A stretch of 64,000 nucleotides of DNA from Penicillus capitatus. Its lineage: Eukaryota; Chlorophyta. The position numbers were made by a program, and so were the translations under genes. The stretch is from NCBI GenBank assembly GCA_965649825.1, contig OZ287702.1:806001-870000 (forward strand), in the 5' to 3' direction. Positions 23,779 through 34,674 of this stretch are shown one piece after another (position 1 is the first letter of the stretch; the number at the start of each line of letters is the position of its first letter). A model generated the notes under the pieces. It had not been told where the DNA came from, ran no database searches, and saw only the letters and a list, made by a program, of their open reading frames with translations.

Positions 23779-25175
23779 ATGACAACGCAAACGGGCCCTC
23801 CCGGTACATCCTCACACTTTCTCATAGACTTGCCTAGCTGCGTGTCTTGTTGTCAGCTGTCATTCCGCAATGTCCAAAGGAAAGTTCCTTCGCTACTAAT
23901 AGAGAAAAACGCATAGGGAGATATCCAGAAGTCTGTCTTGCGAAGATTTCGAGAACGACATCGAACTCGAAACCTGCGTATGGGGTCAAGGCCGAGAAGG
24001 GCAGACGCGCAAGAATGGAGGACACGTATGCTATACGAGAGAATCTCATTGGGTCTGGGACCCCACTGGGTTCCATTCCTTGCCGATACCCGTGGGGAAC
24101 CGACCCAGAGATAGCCCATGTCCTCTCTACACATGATCCTATAACGCATGAGGTCATCTATCTCCGCATATGCGTTTATCGACCTCTGTATATGACGGTG
24201 TGACTTTAGACTCACCGAAAGACATTGTTTCAGACGTCTATGCTGCACTACTACGCTGTCTACGATGGCCATGGAGGGAACGAAGCTTCCGAGCATTGTG
24301 CGTCGAAGATGCACGAAAATATTCGCGAGGCATGGAACAATCTGCCTGGACATTCTTCTCTGTGTGCGGGAGAAGGTTTTCTGAGTGACGACAATGATGA
24401 ACGCCCGTCAAGTTCTGAAGACATCGTCGAAATGTTCAAGACTGCTTTTAAATGGACCGACGATGAATTTCGTCTCAAGAATGAGAATTCTGCAATCATT
24501 GGCAGCACAGCCGTTGTCGCCCTCATTGGAGACCATCACATTTTCATCGGTTACTGTGGTGCGTCCATACCATTGCCGATATTCCTTCATCCATCAACCT
24601 CAGTCTGATGTACAGGAGATTCTCGTGCCGTGTTATGCCGTGGAAAAAAAGCTTATGCCTTGACCGTTGACCACAAGCCAGAACGTGACGATGAAACAGT
24701 GCCCCTCCATGAAGCGCATGTCCAAGTGTGAGGACCATTGTGTTGCATGCAGGACCGAATACAGAGAGCGGGAGGTCAAGTGCTGTTCTTCAACGGGCCT
24801 CGTGTCATGGGTCTTTTGGCAATGTCCAGAGCCATCGGAGATTTATCTTTACGTCCCTACGTCATCTCTACCCCCGACTGCTGTATCATTCATCGTAATC
24901 CAGAGGATGAAGTATTGATCCTGGCATCTGACGGCTTATGGGATGTTCTAACCAATCAAGAAGCTTGTTCACTGGCGATCAAGTGCCTTCAAAGGGCAAA
25001 AGAAAAGGGAGCTACATCTCAAGAGGCAACACGCTTGACGGCCACTGTGTTAACAAGAGCAGCCATGGAGAGGGGCAGCCGCGACAACATCACGGTCGTT
25101 ATTGTGGATTTGAGAGCGCAGCCAGATGTTGTGAGCCCAGTCTCGTCTATGGAGAATGATTCTGCTTGCAACTGA
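23779..25175 (+). CDS. PP2C-family Ser/Thr phosphatase
   Basis: PPM phosphatase. The first conserved block is SKPAYGVKAEKGRRARMEDT, then HYYAVYDGHGGNEASEH (metal site), IIGSTAVVALIGDHHIF, YCG-DSRAVL across an intron, GPRVMGLLAMSRAIGD, VLILASDGLWDVLTNQEAC and GSRDNITVVIVDL. All metal-binding aspartates of the family are visible. The N-terminus is uncertain: ATG 23779 with a roughly 104-nt intron is one option, and other small first exons are possible. The region 23282-23778 between this gene and PRP17 holds no clear gene. Confidence 0.8.
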
Positions 25176-26796
25176 CGAGACGCGGTCGTGGGGGGTAGAG
25201 AAAAGACCCATACATACATTATGGCATGTCAACAAAGGATTAATCTCGATGATACAAGGGAGATACGAAGAAGATATTATGAAACCTATGCTGTGCCGAT
25301 TTCTCTGCCTGCGCCCGTACTCCGACAACAGGATCGTTGACAAAAGAATTCTGTATACTAAACTGTCTGTCCTTGTCTGGATGCTCATGATAGGACTAAG
25401 AAATAAGGTTCTTTCTGCTTGAGAGTACATATCTGCCTGAAGCCCAAAAGCGCTGACCAAAAAAATCCTCTATCTCCATCGCATCTATCTCGTCTGATAT
25501 CGGTTTTTGAATGTGGTCAAACCTTCATTTGGATTATTTCTTTTGCTAAGCACATAATCTCTCTTGTGGCCACTCGCTAGAGATTCAGAAGCAGTGCAAG
25601 GAACGTAAAGTGGGTGTCTGACAAATAGAAAGATTGTCCAATGCCCGCTCATGATGAAGTTGTCGAATGAATGTGGTCAGTCAACTGCCACATTTCATTG
25701 TTCCTTACTTCGGAGAGTTTAGCCTTTTGATTGAATCTTGTCATTGGCTGATTGAGGAGAGCTAGTCGGAATAAAAGCAAGCACAATTCCAAACCATGTT
25801 TCATTGGCAATCTTCACCTGAATGTCCCCGTGGGAGTCGTTGGGTTGTTTCTGCTCATCAAACACTGATTGATGGTGTGAGAATATTCTCACCGAAAACT
25901 TCGACAACAACAGACTTCTACGGTTGTTTGTGAGTACAATGGAGAAGAAGGCTTTTGATTTGAGCTTTTATCGCCGGCAAACTTCAATAGCTAGTCGGGG
26001 TAATAGCCAGCACAATTCCAAACCACATTTCATTGGCAATCTTCACCTGAATGTCCCCGTGGGAGTCGTTTGATTGTATCTGCTCAAGCAAGAAGCAGCT
26101 GTGGTCTGCAGAGCTCTTTACGGAAAACTTCAACAACAAACTCCGACGTATGTTTGTGAGTGCAATGGAGAAGAAGAACACTGTCTATCTGATATCCTCG
26201 TTTGTATTGTACGATAATTGCCAAATCTTCGACATGCACTTCAAACCGTATCTATTGTGCTGTTTCGAGGCAAAGGACATGTTAAGAGCAAATGGGTGGC
26301 TTGCTACAATTTCGAGTCCAATGTGAACAGCCTAATCTCCGACCTTATTCCATCGTCCCATGTTGATGCATCATTCTGTGATCACAGGAGTCACAGTCCC
26401 GACAGGATGGAACAATAATCGAGCAACAGACAGGTATAGAACGTAATCTCAAATAGAGAAACATGATGTAACGTTGATGTGCACACAAACCACGACCTCA
26501 CCATCAGCCCTTAAAGATAGATTCTCAGAATTCCATTCACCAACAAGACGCTACACGACGGCGATGCAATACCTCTAACAACCTCCTTTAACTTGATCGT
26601 CTTCTTCTTCTTATGTACTAATTCTCAATGCTACAATAGAACAGAGCACCTTTACTCGACCTAAGCTTACGTTTCGTTGATTGCATCTATACCACTCCAC
26701 AAACAAAGCCTTACGTGTACTTTAATGAGGTTTATCTCGGATTCTTTGATTGCTGGAATGTCGGACAAACAGAGAGGATCCAACAGTTGATCGTCA
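25176..26796. other. Low-coding region with an internal duplication
   Basis: About 1.6 kb more AT-rich than its neighbours. The only structure seen is a pair of related segments (25740-25950 and 25984-26190), listed separately. No other supported gene. Confidence 0.5.
25740..26190 (-). repeat. Diverged tandem duplication of a ~210-bp segment
   Basis: Segments 25740-25950 and 25984-26190 share a nearly identical core. On the minus strand both are open and encode the same core peptide (DSHGDIQVKIANE-[TM]-WFGIVLA), with related flanks (LTN-x-RRSLLL and KFSV). Similarity also covers the flanks. It may be two duplicated exons of an unrecognised minus-strand gene, or simply a non-coding duplication. 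Confidence 0.6.
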
Positions 26797-27497
26797 TTAA
26801 GGCTCAACACCTGAACACCCCTCCCTTATGCAATGCAAATCATAGCACAGCACTGGCTGACCTGTTTCGACATACAATAACCATATTTCTGCTCGATGTA
26901 TGCTTTTAAGTAAGATACGAGTGTGCCCATCTTGAACTAAATCCACGCAAACACACACGATGCATGGTTTTTGCACGATGCTTGAAGAGAGCATCGCCTT
27001 ACGAGCTGCGTTTCTTCGGCGCCGTCGGGCAAAACGAGCGAAACCTGCCGCAGATGTCGTGACATGGCTGAAGTATTCACAAGTGCGTCGCACCTGAACA
27101 TCAGAGCCATTCTCTTCTAGGAGTTCCTTTTTCTTGATTTCCTGTAGGTTATTGGGCAGTCCTGCCAAGTTCAGTCGAGTCGCCATTTCCGACACCTGGT
27201 CGCAAGTCAATGGCGTCCGTGTTGTGTTTTGTCTCTCAGAGATGTCGTGTCCGTAAGCGACTGCAAATCTCCACTCGCGCACTGTTCGCCACAGCTCGGC
27301 ACTGAACGAGAACTGCCCCCGATTTCCTTCGCAGACAAACCACTCCCAACGCACGAATCGAATGCAGGAGACATTTGATGCATTAAATTGACCGGCAGTA
27401 CCTGACGGATCATACCGATCAACGTAACGGTCAACAACGACCGACGAAGCTTCGCGAAGAGCCCATATCTTGACAGAGAGCCACTTTCAGGGAACAC
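26797..27497 (-). CDS. Hypothetical protein
   Basis: ATG 27497 (MFPESGSLSRYGLFAKLRRS), a 59-nt intron after IGMIRQ, then WFVCEGNRGQFSFSAELWRT in phase 0 and a helical part (LTCDQVSEMATRLNLAGLP) followed by an Arg-rich segment (FARFARRRRRNAARKA). No family recognised. The C-terminal 50 residues may belong to an intron or untranslated region. It is divergent from the FKBP gene, with 35 bp between start codons. Confidence 0.5.
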
Positions 27498-27532
27498 CTA
27501 CTCGCAACCCAGTCACCAAGAGAGTCGCGGAG

Positions 27533-29683
27533 ATGGCTGAAACCATGCCAAGTGAACTGCGAAGCGTGTCGGGGAATAGCGACATGGTTGTGGCTTTAGT
27601 GAGCGAAGACGGCGACGGCGAGGCATCTCAAGAAGACTTCGATTTTGACAAGGATGCCAAAGTTGGAGCAGAAGTCGATATCACCGTCAGCAGCTTCGCC
27701 TTGGCACCCTTGATACGAAAGCAATGTCTGTCATGTGGTATATAGAAAGACGGAGGGGTGGTGAAGAAGATCTTGGTGGAAGGAACGGGATGGAAGAAAC
27801 CTGAAACGGGAGATGCCGTTGCAGGTATGCCCACCCGAGGTCCCTCATCATAGAAACGGCAACGGATTCTGTGGGATGAAGTGCATTATGTTGGGACATT
27901 GGAAGATGGGAGTAAGTTCGATTCGAGCCACGATCGCGGAGAGCCTTTCAATTTCACACTCGGCAAAGGCATGGCAGCACATCCAACGTCAACCTGTGGG
28001 GAAGGACAGAGTGACCCATAGGTCAGGTGATCAAGGGATGGGATGAGGGAGTGAAGACGATGAAGAAAGGGGAGAAGGCGGTTTTGACATGTAAGCCAGA
28101 GTATGCTTACGGTGCCAGTGGCAGTCCACCCTCGATTCCGGCCAATGCCACACTCAACTTTGAAGTGGAATTGTTGCATTGGCGAAGTGTGAGTGATTTG
28201 ACTGGAGATGAAGGGGTGATTAAGACGATCGTCAAAGAAGGAACGGGACTCGACACCCCGGGCGACCATGATGAAGTGTTGGGTAATATCACAACGTTTG
28301 ATTGATGAGAATGTACAGCGTGTGGTGTTTAGTGAAGTACACGGCCAGAATCCAAGGAAGCGATGTTGTTTTCGCTTCCACTCCAGATGAAGGCATAGAG
28401 TTTGTGCTGCGTGAAGGTCACACTTTGCCCACTCAAGCACTCTCTCTTATTGGCTGTGTGTTAGGTCATCTGTGTAAGGGGATTGGAGTTGCGGTTGCAG
28501 AGATGAAGGAAGGGGAGGAAGCCACAGTCAAACTATCTTCGCAATGTATGCGGCATCTATCTTTGGTGTTTGATGCTTGATCGAAATGCATTGTGTATGG
28601 TTCAGATGCGCAGCCTCCGGGAAAGAGTGATGAAGACCTTGCATCGCAGGCATCTCTAGAGATTGCACTGACGCTCGTTTCTTGGAAGAAAGTGGAGTTC
28701 ATTTCAGAAGACAACCTCATCGTGAAGAAAACGTTAAAGAAATCAAGCGGCTGGGATAAGCCAAAAGAAGGGGCGACCGTCAAGATACGCTATACAGCAC
28801 GGCTCGCCGACGGGACTGTTTTCGAACAGTGCCTCGAAGGAAAGGAACTGGAATTCACTGTCGACGAAGGTCAACTCGCGCAATGCGTCTCTCATTTCTG
28901 ACATCTCAGACGATCTGTGTTTCAGAACAAGTGATCGAAGGTCTGGACAAGGCCGTTATGAAAATGAGCAAAGGAGAAGTGGCAGAGATTAAGATTTCTG
29001 GAAAATATGCCTTTGCGGAGGAGGCACAACGAGAGTTGGCCTCCGTTCCTGCTGGAGCAGATGTCATCTACGAAGTGGAGCTTGTGGATGTGGACAATCC
29101 CAAGAACTCATATGATCTCACTGTGCCCGAGAAGATCGCTCTGGCTCGAGCCAACAAAGAGAAGGGCAACAAGGCTTACAAAGAAGGCAAATACATCCGA
29201 GCCGTTTCGAAGTACGAAGCTGCACTGAAGCCGATCGATTACGAGAAGAATTTCGAAGATGAATTGCAAAAGGAGGCGAAGGAGATGAAGCGCATTGTCT
29301 GGTTGAACATTGCCGCTGTGTCATTGAAACTGGGAGACTATGCCAAAGCCATCGCCAATTGTGGTAAAGTACTTGCCGTGGATCCCAACAACATCAAAGC
29401 GCTTTTCCGACGATCCCAGGCATACATGCACCGCTCCGATTTCATCGAGGCTGAACGCGATATCAAACTGGCACACGATTTGGAGCCACAGAATCGAGAT
29501 GTCATCGCACAGTACAAAACACTAAAACAAGAGATGAAGAGCTCGAGTGAGCGAGAGGCCAAGATGTACAGCACGATGTTCAAGAAACTGGCCGAGACGA
29601 AAGATCCAGAGCCTGAAGATAAACGGCCGACGACGGAGGAGGCAAAAGACGTCGCAATGGAGGCAGGGCCGAGTGGAGAGTAA
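27533..29683 (+). CDS. Three-domain FKBP-type peptidyl-prolyl isomerase with TPR
   Basis: Large immunophilin of the plant ROF1/FKBP62 and animal FKBP4/5 type, an Hsp90 co-chaperone. After an acidic N-terminus come three FKBP domains. FK1 looks active: [34 protein letters not shown] and [21 protein letters not shown]2 and FK3 keep the fold but have lost several active-site residues ([18 protein letters not shown] in FK3). Then three TPR motifs ([55 protein letters not shown]) with clamp-like K, N and R residues that would bind the Hsp90 EEVD tail. The C-terminus is charged. About six short introns, all in the FKBP part. Confidence 0.9.
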
Positions 29684-29890
29684 CCCAACGCGAACAAACG
29701 GTGTCTTTTCAGCTTTTGTCAGACAATGGATGTGTCGGTATGTCATTAAATGAACGCATCACACACACGATGCCCCACGATTTCTTTGACATTGCGACTA
29801 CGACGACCGCGTATCTATGGCGACATCCGAAAACATCTCCGGTTTGCTGGAAGTAAAGATTCTCGATGCCGTTTCTCACACTTTGCAACG

Positions 29891-31463
29891 ATGGTGGTCA
29901 CACAGTCGGATGATCCAGTCTTGGTGCGGTCGTTTCGTGGACACAACGACGCTGTGACCTCCGTCGCTTTTCACACAAACATGCGGCAACTCATTTCTGG
30001 CGGTCTGGACGGAAACGTTATGGTGTGGAACTTCAAGCCAAAGATGCGAGCTCTGCGCTTTGCCGGACACAAAGTCTATATTCTTTCCACTGGCGACGAT
30101 CGAGTTGCCGTCGAAATAGGGCGCTGTGTTTTCGGTCGCGTTCTCTCCGACGCGTTCGCTGATCGCTTCGGGAGCCAAAGACCAGACCATTCGTCTGTGG
30201 CAGGCAACGGCGTCCGTCACCACAATGCTCGCTCCTGCCCTGCTGACCCTTCTGTATGGCACAGCGACGGTAAATCGACGGAACTCAAAGCGCACAGCGG
30301 CACCGTTCGCTGCGTTCGGTTCAGCCAGGATGGCCACCATTTGATCTCGTGTTCCGACGACAAGAGCGTCAAAGTGGACGGCGTTTTCACGTTTGATGGT
30401 GCCGTTGACAGGGCTTTGTTAGGTGTGGACGGTGCCTGGTCAGCGGTTTCAGTCGACATTGAATGGCCATTCGAATTGGGTTCGATCGTGCTGCTTTTCG
30501 CCCGATGGACGTTTGGCGTCTTCGTGCGGCGACGATAAGACAGTCCGTGTGTGGGATCTTCGAACGAAGAAGGCAGTGAGGCGCTATGAGGGACACGGTG
30601 GCAGCATCAACGCCGTGCAGTTTCATCCTGACGGCGCCTGTGTCGCCGCCGGCACGACCGATGCAACAATCAGGGTATGGGATATACGAACGGACACACT
30701 GTTGCAGCTCTACAATGAACACGACGGTGCAGTGACCGGTAAGGTGACAGTCGAGCGGGTGGGAGACCGACCACGCGACCGCAGGGATTCGTTACCATCC
30801 CGGAGGCGATTTTTTGCTGAGCGCTTCACTGGATGGCACGTTGAAAGTTTGGGATGTTCGGGAAGGGCGTCTGTTCTATACAGTCCATGGACACGAGGGA
30901 TCCACTCTTGGTGTCGATTTTTCGCCAGCTGGAGATTTCTTTGCGTCGTGTGGTGCCGACGAACAAGTAAGTGCCACGCACGTTGTGTCAAACGTGGCCG
31001 AGGCGTCCGACAGGTTATGGTATGGAAAACAAACTTCGACCGTTTCCTTGACGACGGCATCCTGATTCCAGTCGCGACAAACCACAAACGCAAAGAAGAT
31101 CGCGGAGTACCTACTGCCGCCGCCGCCGCCGCCACCGTGGTCAAAGAGACGCACGCATCGTCTAAAGACAAGACCCCTGGGACAGAAGACGGCGCCAAAG
31201 AAGCCGAAACGACGCCGCCGACACTCGATCAGATACTGGACCACGAGACTGTCCAGGATCGATTTGACGGAGAGGATGCGCCTGTTATGGTCGCCGGCAC
31301 ACTGAAGCACATCGTCGGCGAACTGAACGTCATGAGTCAGACCCTTGGGCTACTCGTCCAGAGAATGACGTTAAACGAAGACAAGGTCAAGAAACTGGAA
31401 GAACAGCAGCGATCCTATATGGACACGAATGTCCGCCATGACGCCGATGGCGAGCCACATTAA
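29891..31463 (+). CDS. POC1: POC1 centriolar WD40 protein
   Basis: Centriole and basal-body protein needed for centriole stability. Start MVVTQSDDPVLVRSFRGHND, then seven WD repeats spread over short exons (for example FRGHNDAVTSVAFHTN, HSGTVRCVRFSQDGHHL, GHSNWVRSCCFSPDG, GHGGSINAVQFHPDG, GHEGSTLGVDFSPAGDFF-ASCGADEQVMVW). The C-terminal POC1 motif is present as a coiled coil (LDQILDHETVQDRF... then LVQRMTLNEDKVKKLEEQQR). Presence argues that the organism builds centrioles or flagella. Confidence 0.88.
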
Positions 31464-31486
31464 CGATTCCATTATTCCTCTGCGCA

Positions 31487-32279
31487 ATGCTCATCGTCCT
31501 GTTGTCGTTGCTGTTCCTCTCGACTGGACTGCTCGCGTGAGGGCTACTATCGCGTTCTTCTTTATCGAGCGAGCGACACGTGTTGTATGCAGAGCTCCAG
31601 ATGAGGGCGAAGGGATTCAGGGTCGTTTAGTTGTGCCAGGTGCGACTCGACGTCTATCACGTTGCCTGAGACCACACGATGAACAGGGGGTGTCCGTTTT
31701 CGCGATTTTCGCCTGCTGCTGCAGCTCCATGCAGGAGAAGAGCATCGTTTTGCCTACTGTCGCAGTGATGGGACATTTACATTGCCTCCTTTGCCGCCTG
31801 GAGTGCATGTGCTGACGATATCGGGCAAAGGAGAATGGTACTTCCCGCCACTCAAGATCGATGTCTCCTCGCGCGCCGCCGATTCGATCCGCGTCGCTTT
31901 TCTCGACACCTGGAAGGCATCCATCACATCGTTTCTCACACATATCATCTCACACTTTATGCATTCTAGCCTGTTCGTCTGCCTCTTGTCATCAAAGGCA
32001 CACCGCTCAATCACTTTGAGGTTTTCAGGAAGAGCCTCCCTGACGTCTCGTGTGATTTCGTTGTCTGTACGTCAGGTGCGGCGTCCGTTTAGTCTATGGG
32101 GACTGTTGAAGAGTCCCTATGGCATCATGATCGGCGTCATGTTATTCGGCATCGTTGTCTTTCCGATGATGAAGATCGATCCAGAAGAGTACCGTCAGGC
32201 ACAGGAGATGTGGAGAGGAGGCCAAGGATCACAAGACAGACCTCCTCAGTTGACACAGCCTTCTCGTCGAAGAGACTGA
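31487..32279 (+). CDS. EMC7: ER membrane protein complex subunit 7 (EMC7)
   Basis: Component of the EMC transmembrane insertase. ATG 31487 gives a signal peptide (MLIVLLSLLFLSTGLLA), then short exons of a beta-sandwich domain (DGTFTLPPLPPGVHVLTISG, YFPPLKIDVSS). A C-terminal membrane anchor follows (SPYGIMIGVMLFGIVVFPMM) with a cytosolic tail (DPEEYRQAQEMWRGGQ). The SLWGLLKSPYGIMIGVML text corresponds to EMC7's conserved W-x-x-x-L-x-NPM region. The exact middle introns are approximate. Confidence 0.75.
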
Positions 32280-32615
32280 AACGCATCTTCCATCTTAACA
32301 GACACATACGCGTTCTTGTAATAGAGCGAGATCGAGCGGGCGGGTGTGGGAGAGGATCCATTTTGCATCGAAATCTTTCAGCACACGCTTCTCAGCTTAA
32401 ATGCAGGATTGAACGTTCGTCACATCAGAGCATTATCACTTGGCCTGACACATATGTGTGTCATCAACACAGTCATCAGTAGTTGTCTCTGCAAAGGAAT
32501 TTGAGTTGGAATGGAAATGGATCAAACAGAGAAAGAAAACAGCAAAGATGAATTGAAGAAGAGTCTTGTTGTTGTTATCTGGCAGAAGGTTGCTGCATCG
32601 CATTCACAAACACAT
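32280..32615. other. Convergent intergenic spacer
   Basis: Between the EMC7 and UGDH stop codons. Purine-rich plus-strand text near 32511-32590. No gene seen. Confidence 0.5.
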
Positions 32616-34283
32616 CTAGGACTTCTTGATGAAGGGGTCAAGCGGCTTGCCAATAGAGAAGGTCACGAAGCCGATCTTCTTCAACTCTTCCACGTTCAGG
32701 ATGTTTCTTCCATCAAAAATAAATGCCGGCTTGACCATGTTGTCGTAGATCTTCTTGTAGTCGTATGTTTTGAACTCGTCCCATTCTGTCAAAACGGCAA
32801 TGGCGTGGGCATTCTTGGCAACTTCGTAAGGATCGAAATGCACGTCCACTGCTTGCTTGATCTTGGCATCCGCTTTGGTCGGGGACAACGGATAGTCCCA
32901 CTGGAACTTCGCAAGCGAAAGATCATGGAACATCTGTGTCTCGCTGACCTGCGGATCATAGACGCTGCAATTGGCGCCTTCTCGGATGAGTCCATGAACA
33001 ACGTCAATAGCAGGCGTCTCTCTCGTGTCGCCCGTATCTTTCTTGAACGCAAATCCAAAAATGGCTATCTTCTTGCCGACGACAGTATTGAACATACTGT
33101 TGACCATGCGCTCCACGAATCGCGACTTTTGCCAGTCGTTCATCTGAACAACGGAGCGCCAGTAATCGGCAACCTTGGGGACGCCATGGGTCTCGCAGAC
33201 GTAGCACAGATTGAGGATATCTTTTTGGAAGCATGAGCCTCCGAAGCCAACGGAAGCGTTCAGGAATTTAGGCCCGATACGCGAATCCGTGCCAATGGAG
33301 TGCGCCACCTAAACACCCAACAGCCGTCACATCAGCACCGCTCCGTCGCGTAAGCTTCATCCGGGACGTACTTGCGAAACGTCGGCGCCCGTCATTTCAC
33401 ACAACGCAGAGATGGCATTGATGGAAGAAATGCGCTGAGCCAAAAAGGCATTGGCCGTCAGCTTAGAAAGCTCAGCCGACCACAAGTTCGCGGTGATAAT
33501 GCGCTCTGAGGGCACCCAGTGCTCGTAAACACTCTTCAACACCTGAATCGCGCGTTGGCCCGATTCCGTCTCGTTTCCGCCGATAAGCACCTAGACGAAC
33601 CGTCACATGGTCAAAGAATGAAGAGAAGAAGATGAATCGTCACGGACTCTGTCTGGGTTGAAGAGATCCTCGACAGCGGTACCCTCGGCGAGGAACTCTG
33701 GGTTCGACAAGATTTCGAACTGCACCTCGGGGATGTTGCAATTGCGCCGCAGAACCTATGACGGGACGTTTGTGAAGAGAACGAACCTAACAGCGCCGCC
33801 GGCATGTGTTTTACCTTGCCAATGGCTTCCGCCGTTTTCACGGGCACCGTCGATTTCTCAACGATGATTTTGCTCGAGGTGGAACAGGCAGCAATCATAC
33901 GGGCAGCTCCCTCCCAGTAAGTCAAGTCCGCGGCGGATCCAGCACCGATTCCGCGCGTCTTGGTGGGGGTATTGACACTGCATGCACGTACAAACATCTC
34001 GTTCTCCGTGGCGGCCGCCTCGAGGATCTTACCTAACGAAAACGAGATCTGCCTCGCCGACATGTTTGTGGGTATCTGTGCTGAAGAACAAGTTCCGTCC
34101 TCGAGCTTCTTTCACAACATCGAGAAGTCCCGGCTCATAAATCGGCAAATCATCAGTCTGCCACGCATTGATGCGTGCTTCGTTGATGTCCACCACCACG
34201 ACTTCAATTTCAGGGCACTTGAGGGCCATCATGGCCATCGTCGGGCCACCGACGTAGCCAGCCCCAATGCATGCGATCTTCAT
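32616..34283 (-). CDS. UGDH: UDP-glucose 6-dehydrogenase
   Basis: Cytosolic enzyme oxidising UDP-glucose to UDP-glucuronate with two NAD+, feeding polysaccharide synthesis. Start [20 protein letters not shown] carries the GxGYVG dinucleotide motif. Further blocks: [55 protein letters not shown] and [16 protein letters not shown], with the catalytic Cys, then [20 protein letters not shown] and the C-terminal domain ending [11 protein letters not shown]. Three introns of usual size. Standard full-length enzyme. Confidence 0.93.
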
Positions 34284-34674
34284 GGTTTTCAGAGCAGGGT
34301 TCTCTCGAAGGTCTAGCTAGAAACGACGCAGCGAAAGATTTGGATGAAACGACGTTTCGAGCAAGTCAGAAAACGTTCAGGAGGAGAAAGGGAAGAGGCG
34401 CTTAAATAGACCAGACCGCGCCACGGATTTGAGGAAAGAGCCGGATCAATTGGATTAACTTTTGGAAACATCGTACTGAGCGACGTCAACCGCAGCAGCG
34501 ATACCTGCTGACCAATCTGAGAAGCTGAGCGCGTTGTCACATCATGTATGCTCCATCCAGAACATCGAACGAAGCCATGCCAATCTCTGAAAATATTAAC
34601 CGTACCATCCCCACACCGAGTCGGAATTCAGGTGGTCAAATCAAAAAAGGTCGAGAGCACAACAGTGCAAGCGT
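34284..34674. other. Spacer with UGDH promoter and importin 3' end
   Basis: Both flanking genes are on the minus strand, so this holds the UGDH 5' flank and the region downstream of importin-5. No coding signal seen. Confidence 0.5.
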
